In this document: piece by piece, positions 26,374 through 34,812 of the stretch | Position numbering within the stretch: position 1 is the stretch's first letter | How the letters are laid out: each line of letters starts with the position of its first letter | From: an uncultured Mollicutes bacterium | GTDB lineage: Bacteria > Bacillota_I > Bacilli_A > RFN20 > CAG-288 | Length of the DNA: 64,000 nt | Direction of reading: 5' to 3' | NCBI GenBank assembly: GCA_900539865.1 | Contig: UQDS01000004.1 | Coordinates: 62,001 to 126,000 of the forward strand | Notes under the pieces: generated by a model | The model's database searches: none | Seen by the model: the letters and a program-made list of their open reading frames with translations, nothing else | What the model was told of the DNA's origin: nothing | Translations under genes and position numbers: made by a program

Positions 26374-26574
26374 TTAGTCAACGAAATGGATGTTGTTGGC
26401 TCTGAGACCCTTGTCGGTAGAAGCTTCTTCATATTCAACCTTCTGACCGATTTCGGCAGTCTTGAATCCTTCCATCACAAGCTGAGAATAATGGAAGAAA
26501 TAATCTCTTCCGTCTTCACCAGAGATGAAACCATAGCCTTTTTCTTTGTCGAATTTCTTAACAGTACCCTTCAT
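26374..26574 (-). CDS. cold-shock domain protein
   Basis: A 66-residue single-strand RNA/DNA-binding protein of the CspA family and of normal size. RNP1 is KGYGFIS; RNP2 is DYFFHYS, where most relatives have VFVHFS, so the second nucleic-acid motif is somewhat divergent. It acts as an RNA chaperone. GAAAGGG precedes the ATG. The gene is monocistronic with its own terminator. Confidence 0.95.
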   Translation of the reverse strand: MKGTVKKFDKEKGYGFISGEDGRDYFFHYSQLVMEGFKTAEIGQKVEYEEASTDKGLRANNIHFVD

Positions 26575-26676
26575 AGTCTAGACCCTTTCTTGTATTGCGT
26601 TTTTACAATACGATAAAAATATAACACAAACGAAACCTAAAATGCTAAGAAAAAGATAAATATTTTATGTAAGCGG

Positions 26677-27483
26677 TTATCTTATCAGTGCATCACGGGG
26701 TGTAATTTTGTTAATTTTATAAGAAAGAAAGAAGGCTGTGACGGCGCAAAGTAAAAACATCGCAAAAAAGGAAATCAAAAAAGGAAAGACACTGAATTTA
26801 TAAATGTGAAGCAGGTTATTTAAAGTGTTTTTCATAATTATTTCTACAAATAAGGTCAAAATTAAAGAAAAAAGGTAACTTATTACACCGATGTTCAACG
26901 TTAAAAACAAGTAATATTTTGAGATTTCTTTGTTTTTATATCCAAGTGTCATGAAAACAGCAATGCTTTTTTTATCTTTTTGAACAATCAAATAGAGGCA
27001 TAAAAATAGCAAAAAAGCACAGGAGATAAAACAAAATGACGCCAATGTAAGAAAGAGGAAAGAAAGACGTCTCAAGGTTATTTTAATCTCTTTGACAATA
27101 TTCTTCATCGGAAAACTTCCTTGAAGTGAAGAAGAGTAATCAGAAAGAGAGGAGAGATACTCTTCTTGCGAGAAAGAAGCAGTGTCGACTTCAATGACAG
27201 CATCTAAAATTGCCATATCATCTAAAGTTAAATTTCCGAATTGAAAGAGATATGCCAAAGGGAAAAGAGGTTTATGAATAATTTTAAGATCGTCCCCCTC
27301 ATATACGCCTGTAATTTGAAAAGAACCAGAGAGAAAGTGATTGATAAAAATATCTTCGTTTTCTTCCGTATCATCTAAAGTCAAGGCGTACATCTTTTCG
27401 TTTAAAGAGAGCAGAGGGTTATCAAAAAAACGCTTTGCAAGTCCAGAGCTGATCGCGATTTCATCTAGCCTATTCGGCGCTTT
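26677..27483 (-). CDS. C-terminal part of an ABC transporter permease, separated by a -1 frameshift
   Basis: This frame is open from 27483 down to the stop at 26677 and continues the upstream gene in the -1 frame. It starts within NRLDEIAISSGLAKRFFDNP, the usual FtsX/MacB extracellular segment that precedes the last membrane helices, and carries three membrane segments (LSFLFLTLASFCFISCAFLLF, YLFLTLNIGVISYLFSLIL, FPFLISFFAMFLLCAVTAFFL in shortened form) and ends TPRDALIR, a classic FtsX ending. No ribosome binding site fits an independent start at the first in-frame ATG (27391-27393), which would cut the conserved segment. It is therefore the tail of the 27465-29453 gene. Confidence 0.8.
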   Translation of the reverse strand, partial: KAPNRLDEIAISSGLAKRFFDNPLLSLNEKMYALTLDDTEENEDIFINHFLSGSFQITGVYEGDDLKIIHKPLFPLAYLFQFGNLTLDDMAILDAVIEVDTASFSQEEYLSSLSDYSSSLQGSFPMKNIVKEIKITLRRLSFLFLTLASFCFISCAFLLFLCLYLIVQKDKKSIAVFMTLGYKNKEISKYYLFLTLNIGVISYLFSLILTLFVEIIMKNTLNNLLHIYKFSVFPFLISFFAMFLLCAVTAFFLSYKINKITPRDALIR

Positions 27484-29453
27484 TCATTTTCTTCGCTGGA
27501 AAAAAGAATGCTATTTTGATTTGCGGAAGAAAGAAGATCTGCTTTTATGACATTATCATCCACTTGCATCAAAGAAGCTTGGAACGCCCCTAAATTCTCA
27601 TTGCTTTTATGATATTCGTCTTCGATTTCATTGAGCTTGTCTTTGTACCGACTGAAGAAAAAAGGTTTATAGAAACCAGAGATATAACCATTTGCAGTAT
27701 AACCATAGATGCGTGTAGAATAGGAGACTTTGCGGATGGAATTCGCGTGCTTTTTACAAAAATCTTCTACTTCAGAAATGTGTAGTCTTTCTTTATAGTC
27801 GTGGTAAATTATTATACGATTATGTGTATTTATATCATTTTGTTCATAATAACCGTTTTGCTTTAATATTTCAAAAGTGTAACCGATAGAAATAGGATTT
27901 TTAAGATAATTAAGCAAAAAGTTTCCGCTTTGTCCTTTTCGCAAAATGAGTCCAGGGACCTTATTTAATACCCAAGGCTCTTTTACAATCTCATCGGGTA
28001 ATTTCTCTTTGAAATGAAGAATTTCTTGTACAAAATAGCTGTGGAAAAATTTGCTTTGAACGACTACTTTTGGTTTTCCAAGAACGATTTGTTTTAGACG
28101 AAAGGCGTGTTCCATATAATATTTCCAGTCGTTTTGTTGCGCGTTGATTTCAAGCATAACAGATTGATTTGAAAGGAAAGTATTGATCTCCTCTATGGTT
28201 TTTTGTTCCAAAACAGTGATGTTTTTAGCAAAGAGAAGAAAATAAAGGCTTTGAACGAGTTTCTCATCTAAAACCAGACATATTTCATCGTGGTTTAATA
28301 ACTTACAATCCATATTTTCTTCTTCTAATGTTGGCGCATATAAAAAAGAATTTAAGTTGAAATTTTTTAAAGCGATGCTTTTAAAATGAAAATAAACTTT
28401 CACATTTTGATTGTGTGAAAAGAAATCATCTAAAGAAGAAACATAAAATTCGGTTGGTTCTAAAACACTATCTTTTTCTTCTTTTTGAATTCTCATTAAG
28501 GTTTTAAAGTCGACATATTCGTATTTTGTATTGACGTAATCTGTATCTTTCTTTTTAATGACAAGAGCACTGTCATCCATGAAGGTAGAAAAAGAAGCAA
28601 TAAGGGATTCGGAGATGCTTGTAGAAAGTCGAAATGCGAAAGAAATTGAAAATAAGGCGATGATAAAAGAAAAAATCACCATTGCAAAGAAGCCTCTGTG
28701 TCGTTTCATAAAGTGAAAGGAAAAACGAAACATCGAGGGAATAGATAATTCTTTTCTTTTCTCTATTTTAGAATTTATATTTCTTTTTCTTATATCCTTT
28801 TCTATTTGCTTTTGTAAGTTACCATTTCTCAGGTGATAACAACACGCCTTATCTGGTATTTCTTCTTTCTCATGGGTGATGTATATGACGATTCTAGTTT
28901 TACTTTCTTCTAAGAGAATGTTTAAAACTTCTTTTCTCATTTTTTCATTTAAAGACGACAAAGGTTCATCAAGGAGAAGAATAGGAGAGTCTTTCAACAG
29001 CCCTCTTGCTAGTGATATGCGCTTCTTTTCACCGCCAGAAAGATCTTTGAAGAGTTGATTTTTCTTTTCTTTCAGTCCGACTTTTAGCAAAGCGTTATCG
29101 ATTCTTTCTTTCTTTTCATCATTGTCGATAGCAATGATATCGAGAACTTTTCTTAAGTTTTCATAAACACTTTCGTCTTCTTGTGATGCAAAGTTTTGAA
29201 ATACAAAGGAAATCTGAGAAAAACGATAGTTTTCAACTTCTTCCCTTGTCATATTTTTTAATTCTATCCCATCTACTTTTAACGATCCCTCATATTCCGT
29301 ATCCATGCCACCTATCAGAGATAATAGGGTTGTTTTACCTGATCCTGATTTTCCTAAAATAGCGTGTAGACCTATATCAAACTCGGCATTGATATGATTA
29401 AGTATCACATTATTCTGTTGATAACTCTTTGTTAAATTTTCAATTTTTATCAT
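27465..29453 (-). CDS. MacB-type ABC transporter, ATPase plus N-terminal permease part (frameshifted)
   Basis: A 662-residue product. Residues 1-215 are an ABC ATPase: Walker A GKSGSGKTTL, signature LSGGEKKRIS, Walker B ILLLDEPLSS, and a switch His in ITHEKEE. A membrane helix follows near 255-277 (FFAMVIFSFIIALFSISF), then a large extracellular domain. The frame ends after EENEKRRIG without the three C-terminal FtsX helices, which lie in the -1 frame (26677-27483). With a -1 shift at the GAAAAG run (27481-27485) the protein would be about 925 residues. It is the second gene after the 29453-31417 half-transporter, joined by a TGATG overlap. Substrate unknown; peptide, lipoprotein or antimicrobial export are family options. 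Confidence 0.85.
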   Translation of the reverse strand: MIKIENLTKSYQQNNVILNHINAEFDIGLHAILGKSGSGKTTLLSLIGGMDTEYEGSLKVDGIELKNMTREEVENYRFSQISFVFQNFASQEDESVYENLRKVLDIIAIDNDEKKERIDNALLKVGLKEKKNQLFKDLSGGEKKRISLARGLLKDSPILLLDEPLSSLNEKMRKEVLNILLEESKTRIVIYITHEKEEIPDKACCYHLRNGNLQKQIEKDIRKRNINSKIEKRKELSIPSMFRFSFHFMKRHRGFFAMVIFSFIIALFSISFAFRLSTSISESLIASFSTFMDDSALVIKKKDTDYVNTKYEYVDFKTLMRIQKEEKDSVLEPTEFYVSSLDDFFSHNQNVKVYFHFKSIALKNFNLNSFLYAPTLEEENMDCKLLNHDEICLVLDEKLVQSLYFLLFAKNITVLEQKTIEEINTFLSNQSVMLEINAQQNDWKYYMEHAFRLKQIVLGKPKVVVQSKFFHSYFVQEILHFKEKLPDEIVKEPWVLNKVPGLILRKGQSGNFLLNYLKNPISIGYTFEILKQNGYYEQNDINTHNRIIIYHDYKERLHISEVEDFCKKHANSIRKVSYSTRIYGYTANGYISGFYKPFFFSRYKDKLNEIEDEYHKSNENLGAFQASLMQVDDNVIKADLLSSANQNSILFSSEENEKRRIG

Positions 29454-31417
29454 CAGTCTTCACCCTCCAATTCTTTTTTAATATGTTCTTTTTGGATGCG
29501 TTTCAGGGGAAGAAAAGCAGAAATACAAGAAATGAAATACAGAATAAGAGAGATGAGAGATAAATAAAGAAGAGAGTGCTGTTGAAAAAAAGAGATGAAA
29601 CCTAAGTGACTTAAGGTGATATTTGTGCATGCGGAAAGGAGAAAAATAAAAAGGATTAACAGGAGAAAAGTCCGGTAAAATAGCTGAATGGTAGTGTGTA
29701 AAAGATAGCGACTTTTCGATTTTTTTGTCGCCGAAAAAACGTTGAGTAAAGCAAAAAAACGCAGGTTATCTTCATAGAGAGAGGAAACAGATAAAAACTC
29801 TAAAACAGAGGCGGAAATGATATTAAGCACAAGAAAAGCGGTGATGACTCTCAGAATCAACGAGGACATCTCTGTCGTTGTTTTATAGATGGAAAGCGGA
29901 TTTGATTCAATGACTATAGAATCGTTATATAGGGATTTCACTGTCTTTTCAAAATGAAGTGGATCTTCGTTTTGAAGATAGAGTTCATGGCAAAGGAAGT
30001 CGAATTTTCGATATTGATTCACGTCCAAAAATTCCTCTAGAAAATGACTCGTGCCATCTTTTTTTGAATAATTTTCTAAAAGTTGACTTGAGACAATTTG
30101 TTTGACTTGTTGATAATCATAATAGATAATCGGTTTATTAAAAAGACTTTTTTCTTTGCTGATAGCAGTTATTTTTATCGGTAAGTTAACACGAATAATA
30201 TCGTGTATATCCGAATCTGGTATATTAAAAAAAGTTTCTTTTTGAATTAAAAATTGTTTGTATGAATAGATGTCGTTATTCAAATTGAATTCCTTTAAAA
30301 ATAATTCATTAACAATTGTGTTTATACATGATGTTTGCGCTTTTGTATTGTTCTGAGTAAAAAAGGGAATGAGAGTGACAGCTGCGTTTTTTTCATTGTA
30401 ATCTAATTGAGTGTTCTCCGGTATAAAGTAATTTAAACTCGGATAATAGGTGTCTATTTTTAATGCGGATATTACTTCTTCTTCCGGAATCATATAGTGT
30501 TCCAAAGTTAAATGAGAATCAGTATTTACTTTTTCTAGCTTGCGAATTTTAATGGTGTCATATGCATAATGTTCGTACACAAGTTTTTTCAAAAAAGGAT
30601 TTAAGTTTAGATTGAAAATAAGACCGAAGTAGATAAAGGCGGTTTCTAATGCTAAGAAAATACAGGACAAGTATACTCTAAATCGTCTTTTGTTTAAAAA
30701 TCTTTTTAATAGGAGAGCACATTCCTTATGCCCGATGACTTCTTTTGTTTTTTTTGCCTTTTTGGGAGGGGAATTATGTTTTTCTATTTCTTTTGTATTT
30801 TGCTGTATTAGAACAATCGTTTTATTTTGAAATTCGTATAGATAATCAGCTAATTCTGGCGCGTTTTTTTGATCGTGTGTCACAAGTAATATCAGATGAT
30901 CTTTTGCTAATTCTTTTAAAAGCTTATAAATCTCACGGCTTGTATTTTCATCTAACTGACCAGTGACTTCATCTAGAATCAAAACCTCTTTTTGTTGAAT
31001 CAACGCACGTGCAAAGGAAACTCTTACTTGTTCTCCACCTGATAATGTCTTCACGTTTCTTTCTTCCATATGTGGAAGTTTCACATCAGAAAGAGTTACG
31101 GTTATTTGCGATTTTAATTGATTGATTGAAAAGCCTTTGAGCAAGAGAGGTAATGCGATGTTTTCTTCCACAGTTAAATAGTCCAGTAATAGAGGGGATT
31201 GAAAAAGAAAAGCGATATTATCTTTATCACTCCCTTTTATTTCTCCCCTGCATGGTTTTAATACTCCACTGATTAAGGATAAAAGTGTAGATTTTCCGCA
31301 ACCGCTTTTCCCCATGATGATGACAAAACCTGTATTTGGAAATGTCACATTCATATTTTCGATGATGTTTTCTTCATTTTCATAATGAAATGAAACGTTA
31401 TCAAAAGAGATGGCCAT
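29453..31417 (-). CDS. MacB-type ABC transporter, fused ATPase and FtsX permease
   Basis: A 654-residue half-transporter. The ATPase (1-210) has Walker A GKSGCGKSTL, signature LSGGEQVRVS, Walker B VLILDEVTGQ and LVTHDQ. One membrane helix near 250 is followed by an extracellular domain and three C-terminal helices (FLVLNIISASVLEFL, FLLLILFIFLLSACT, LISLILYFISCISAF), ending KEHIKKELEGED. It would pair with the next gene to form a heterodimer. No Shine-Dalgarno site precedes the ATG. The 15 bases TACCATTTATTGGAT just upstream also occur in the comEA leader. Confidence 0.85.
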   Translation of the reverse strand: MAISFDNVSFHYENEENIIENMNVTFPNTGFVIIMGKSGCGKSTLLSLISGVLKPCRGEIKGSDKDNIAFLFQSPLLLDYLTVEENIALPLLLKGFSINQLKSQITVTLSDVKLPHMEERNVKTLSGGEQVRVSFARALIQQKEVLILDEVTGQLDENTSREIYKLLKELAKDHLILLVTHDQKNAPELADYLYEFQNKTIVLIQQNTKEIEKHNSPPKKAKKTKEVIGHKECALLLKRFLNKRRFRVYLSCIFLALETAFIYFGLIFNLNLNPFLKKLVYEHYAYDTIKIRKLEKVNTDSHLTLEHYMIPEEEVISALKIDTYYPSLNYFIPENTQLDYNEKNAAVTLIPFFTQNNTKAQTSCINTIVNELFLKEFNLNNDIYSYKQFLIQKETFFNIPDSDIHDIIRVNLPIKITAISKEKSLFNKPIIYYDYQQVKQIVSSQLLENYSKKDGTSHFLEEFLDVNQYRKFDFLCHELYLQNEDPLHFEKTVKSLYNDSIVIESNPLSIYKTTTEMSSLILRVITAFLVLNIISASVLEFLSVSSLYEDNLRFFALLNVFSATKKSKSRYLLHTTIQLFYRTFLLLILFIFLLSACTNITLSHLGFISFFQQHSLLYLSLISLILYFISCISAFLPLKRIQKEHIKKELEGED

Positions 31418-31454
31418 ATACCATTTATTGGATGACTTGTCAGTGTTTATGCAA

Positions 31455-31500
31455 AGAAAAAGCTGAAAGTGTGTTTAAGAAGACAACACATACTTTCAGC
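31455..31500 (-). terminator. terminator of the mutS-mutL-miaA-fhs-folD operon
   Basis: Minus strand: GCTGAAAGTATGTGTT and AACACACTTTCAGC pair with one bulge around a short loop and are followed by TTTTTCTTT. It lies 7 nt after the folD stop. Confidence 0.85.
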
Positions 31501-31506
31501 ATTTCT

Positions 31507-32307
31507 TTATTTGTTACGGATAATAAAGGCATTTTCTAAGAGACAGTAAGAAGTTAATACACCAACACCGCCAGGGACAGGCGTATAAGCATATGCCTGG
31601 TTTTCATTGGGGATGAAATTCAAGTCTCCGGATCCGTTTCCAAAGCCGCAGTCAATGATGATTTTTGACGAATCTAACCAGGAGGAATCAATCAAATTTT
31701 TAACACCGGTGGCTAACACGAGAATATCGCATTGCATCACCGCGTTTTTGAGATCTTCTTTTGTGGTTTTAGAATGACAAAGTGTGACAGTTGCATCGCT
31801 TTTTAAAAAATACTCGAAGAGAGGAAGCCCAACAGAAATACTTCTCCCTAAAATTGTTACTTTTTTTCCTTGGGAGGAAAGCCGAAAATACTCCATGATT
31901 TTAAGAACAGATTTTGCCGTTGCGGGAAGATAAGACAAATCCCCGCCATAGAGTTTACCTCGATTTATCTCAGTCAGCATATCTGGATCTTGTGCAGAAG
32001 GAATTAATCGAATAAAGTCTTCTTCTCTTCTTGTCGGTAAAGGACGAGCGATTAAGACAGCGCGATTTTGAATTTCTTCTTTAAAGTTCAGCAGATTTTC
32101 ATCATCCGTTTTGTTGTTGTCGTAAAAAGACTCAGTATAAGGAATGTCAAAAGCATCTAACATGCGTTTGATGCTTTTGATGTAAGATTGACAGTCTGCA
32201 TTTTCTTTTTCAGAATAAAGCAAAAAAGAAAGAGGGGTTTCTAGCGATTTTTCTTTTAATGCTTCTTTGAAAGAAGGCAGTATTTCTTTGGCATTAAGTA
32301 TGATCAT
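31507..32307 (-). CDS. folD: FolD-family methylene-tetrahydrofolate dehydrogenase/cyclohydrolase, divergent active site
   Basis: A 266-residue protein of FolD length and fold. FolD interconverts 5,10-methylene-THF and 10-formyl-THF. Cofactor motif GRSISVGLP, PATAKSVL and C-terminal PVPGGVGVLTSYCLLENAF are kept. In the YxxxK active-site motif Tyr42 is present but the expected Lys46 is Ile (lysines at 44 and 47), and the Gln of the usual VQLPLP is Ala87 (IARPLP). Both are needed for cyclohydrolase activity in studied enzymes. The sequence is divergent overall. It follows fhs by one base and ends the operon. Confidence 0.85.
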   Translation of the reverse strand: MIILNAKEILPSFKEALKEKSLETPLSFLLYSEKENADCQSYIKSIKRMLDAFDIPYTESFYDNNKTDDENLLNFKEEIQNRAVLIARPLPTRREEDFIRLIPSAQDPDMLTEINRGKLYGGDLSYLPATAKSVLKIMEYFRLSSQGKKVTILGRSISVGLPLFEYFLKSDATVTLCHSKTTKEDLKNAVMQCDILVLATGVKNLIDSSWLDSSKIIIDCGFGNGSGDLNFIPNENQAYAYTPVPGGVGVLTSYCLLENAFIIRNK

Positions 32308-32308
32308 A

Positions 32309-33916
32309 TTAATCCTCGTTCATTTTTTTACTGGCTGGAACTTTGGGAAGACCAGGCATAGTAAAGACACTACCGGTGAGGGGAACGATAAATCCAGCAC
32401 CGGTGAAAAGGCGTAAACTTTTCACATGAATGGTATGTTTCGGAACATTGAGAAGGAGTGGATTGTCACTTAAAGAATTTGGAACTTTGGACATGCAAAC
32501 GGCAAAATCGCCATATCCCTGATCATTATATTTTTGAATTTGTTCTAAAATACCGGGCGCATATTCGACACCATCTGCACCATAAATCTTTTGGCAAATC
32601 GTTTCAATCTTTTCTTCGATGCTCATTTGTGAGTTGACAATAGGGGTGAAATGACTGCTGTCAGTTCTTTCTAACAATTCAACAGTCTTTTCTGCTAAAT
32701 CTTTTGCACCGATAGGACCATCGACATAGGCAGTGTTTAAAGCAAAGGGGATACCTTTTTCTTTTAACAACGAGATAAGCAAAGAAGTTTCCTTTTCGCT
32801 GTCGGAGCTAAAGTGATTGATTGAAACAAGACAGGGAAGGTGATATAAGTCAACATTTTTCACATGTTTAAATAAGTTTTCAAATCCTTTTTCTAACGCT
32901 TCTAAGTTTTCTTTATTCAAATCTTCAAAAGCGATACCACCATGAAGTTTTAATGCTCTTATCGAGGCTACCATCACCACTAAATCCGGGTGGAATTGGC
33001 CCAAAGGTGAAACGATATCCAGATATTTTTCCATGCCGAGATCAGAACCGAAGCCACCTTCTGTGACAACGTAATCCGCAAGTTTTAAAGCAAGATCTGT
33101 TGCGATGACACTATTTGTTCCGTGGGCAATATTGGCAAAAGGACCTCCGTGTACAAGACAAGGGGTATGATATAAGGTTTGCACGAGATTTGGATTTAAG
33201 GCTTCGTGAATCAGCTTTCTGACAGCGGTTCTGCACTCTAAATCTCTTACGAAAATGGGCGTATCGTCCCCACGATAAGCGACAGTGATGTTCTCGACGC
33301 GATTTAAGAAATCTTCTTCATCTTTGCTCAAGCAGAAGATTGCCATGATTTCACTTGCTGCGGTGATGACAAAGGAAGAGTGATGCGGAACAACTTTTTT
33401 ATCTTCTTGGTTGGTCGTGATACTTCTTAATCCGCGATCGTTCATATCCATCGCACGAGGAAAGATGATTTTATCGGGATTGACGTCCATTGTTTTTTGA
33501 TACAACTCATTATCGATTAAGGCAGCGATTAAATTGTTAACCGAGGTGATTGCGTGAATGTCGCCGGTAAAATGCAAGTTGATATCATCTTCGGGATACA
33601 GTGTAGATTTTCCACCCCCGGCACCTCCACCTTTTACGCCGAACACCGGTCCTAAAGAAGGCTCGCGAAGGCATCCAATAGCGTTTTTATGAATATAGTT
33701 TAAACCATCTGCTAGCGCAATTGCGGTCGTTGTTTTTCCCTCTCCTGCTTTGGTGGGGGTGATTGCAGTGCAGAGGATGAGTTTACCTTTTTTCTTTAAA
33801 TTCGGATCGATGTTTTTGGTGATGATCTTAGCTTTATTCCAAGTATAAGGCATCCATTGATCTTCTTTTAAATGAAGTTGAGAGACAATGTTTCGAATAT
33901 CGTATGTGTTCTCCAT
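32309..33916 (-). CDS. fhs: formate-tetrahydrofolate ligase
   Basis: A 535-residue enzyme that makes 10-formyl-THF from formate, ATP and THF. It has the P-loop TPTKAGEGKTTT, REPSLGPVFGVKGGGAGGG, FTGDIHAI and VVTEGGFGSDLG, all family hallmarks. The start MENTYDIRN at 33916 is chosen for its AAAGGAGTTTATATC site; a longer in-frame form begins inside the miaA end. With FolD next door it supplies formyl-THF for purines and fMet-tRNA. It is about 20 residues shorter than usual at the N-terminus. Confidence 0.96.
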   Translation of the reverse strand: MENTYDIRNIVSQLHLKEDQWMPYTWNKAKIITKNIDPNLKKKGKLILCTAITPTKAGEGKTTTAIALADGLNYIHKNAIGCLREPSLGPVFGVKGGGAGGGKSTLYPEDDINLHFTGDIHAITSVNNLIAALIDNELYQKTMDVNPDKIIFPRAMDMNDRGLRSITTNQEDKKVVPHHSSFVITAASEIMAIFCLSKDEEDFLNRVENITVAYRGDDTPIFVRDLECRTAVRKLIHEALNPNLVQTLYHTPCLVHGGPFANIAHGTNSVIATDLALKLADYVVTEGGFGSDLGMEKYLDIVSPLGQFHPDLVVMVASIRALKLHGGIAFEDLNKENLEALEKGFENLFKHVKNVDLYHLPCLVSINHFSSDSEKETSLLISLLKEKGIPFALNTAYVDGPIGAKDLAEKTVELLERTDSSHFTPIVNSQMSIEEKIETICQKIYGADGVEYAPGILEQIQKYNDQGYGDFAVCMSKVPNSLSDNPLLLNVPKHTIHVKSLRLFTGAGFIVPLTGSVFTMPGLPKVPASKKMNED

Positions 33917-33930
33917 GATATAAACTCCTT

Positions 33931-34812
33931 TCACTTTTCAAATTTAGAGGAGAGATAATCATATATTTCTTGTTTACTCCCTCGTTTAATATCTGTAAAT
34001 TGATTGCGTAAAAACGTTCTTTGTTTTTTCGCGTATTGATGCGTGTGAACCTTGATGAGATCTTTGACCTTTTCATCGATCGGAAGACCTTGATCCATAG
34101 CAGAGATAATCTCATCATAACCGATGCAGTGGAAGGGGCGTAAGTCTTTAGGATAAATACTCAATAGTCTTTTTACCTCATCGACAAAACCTAGTTCAAA
34201 CATTTTATCGATGCGGTCATCAATCTTTTTGTTCCCTTCTTCTTTATCGATAGTCAACTGGAGAAACTCAACTGGATAAAGGGGAGAACCGTCGTTTTGC
34301 TTAAGGATTTCCTCTCGCGTTTTTCCGTGGTCCAGTTGAACTAAAGCGCGGATTACACGGCGCGGATTATCCGCGTCAATCGTCTCATAAGTTTTTATAT
34401 CTCTTTCCTTGAGAAGACGTTGTAACTCGGAAATCGGCAAGTTTTCATAAGGGCTTGTCATCGGACTATCTTCCTGATCAAAAACGTAGTTAAACAGAAG
34501 TGCTTTAACATATAAGAAGTTACCGCCTACAATTAAGACATCCTTTCCTTCTTGAAGATAGTGATCAAGAATGCCGCGGCACTCTTTTTGAAAGAGATAG
34601 ACAGACATTTCATGATCGGGTTCATATTCGTCTGTAAAGTAAAAATCTAAACCTTCAATTTCAGCTTTGGTCGGTTTGTCCGTTCCAATCTGCATCATTT
34701 TGAAGCATTGAAAAGCATCAGCTGAAATGACCGGAAGGTGATATTTCTTTGCTAATGAGATGGCAAGGGAAGTTTTACCACTTGCTGTTTGTCCTAAAAT
34801 ACAATAAATCAA
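33931..34812 (-). CDS. miaA: tRNA dimethylallyltransferase
   Basis: A 293-residue enzyme that adds a dimethylallyl group to A37 of tRNAs reading codons that start with U. It has the P-loop GQTASGKTSLA, SADAFQCFKMMQIGTDKP (normally DSxQxY), DNPRRVIRALV, and a C-terminal FHCIGYDEI and HTHQYAKKQRTFLRNQ. The start overlaps the mutL stop as ATGA. MiaB, encoded at 39685-41136, adds the methylthio group to the same base. Confidence 0.95.
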   Translation of the reverse strand: MIYCILGQTASGKTSLAISLAKKYHLPVISADAFQCFKMMQIGTDKPTKAEIEGLDFYFTDEYEPDHEMSVYLFQKECRGILDHYLQEGKDVLIVGGNFLYVKALLFNYVFDQEDSPMTSPYENLPISELQRLLKERDIKTYETIDADNPRRVIRALVQLDHGKTREEILKQNDGSPLYPVEFLQLTIDKEEGNKKIDDRIDKMFELGFVDEVKRLLSIYPKDLRPFHCIGYDEIISAMDQGLPIDEKVKDLIKVHTHQYAKKQRTFLRNQFTDIKRGSKQEIYDYLSSKFEK

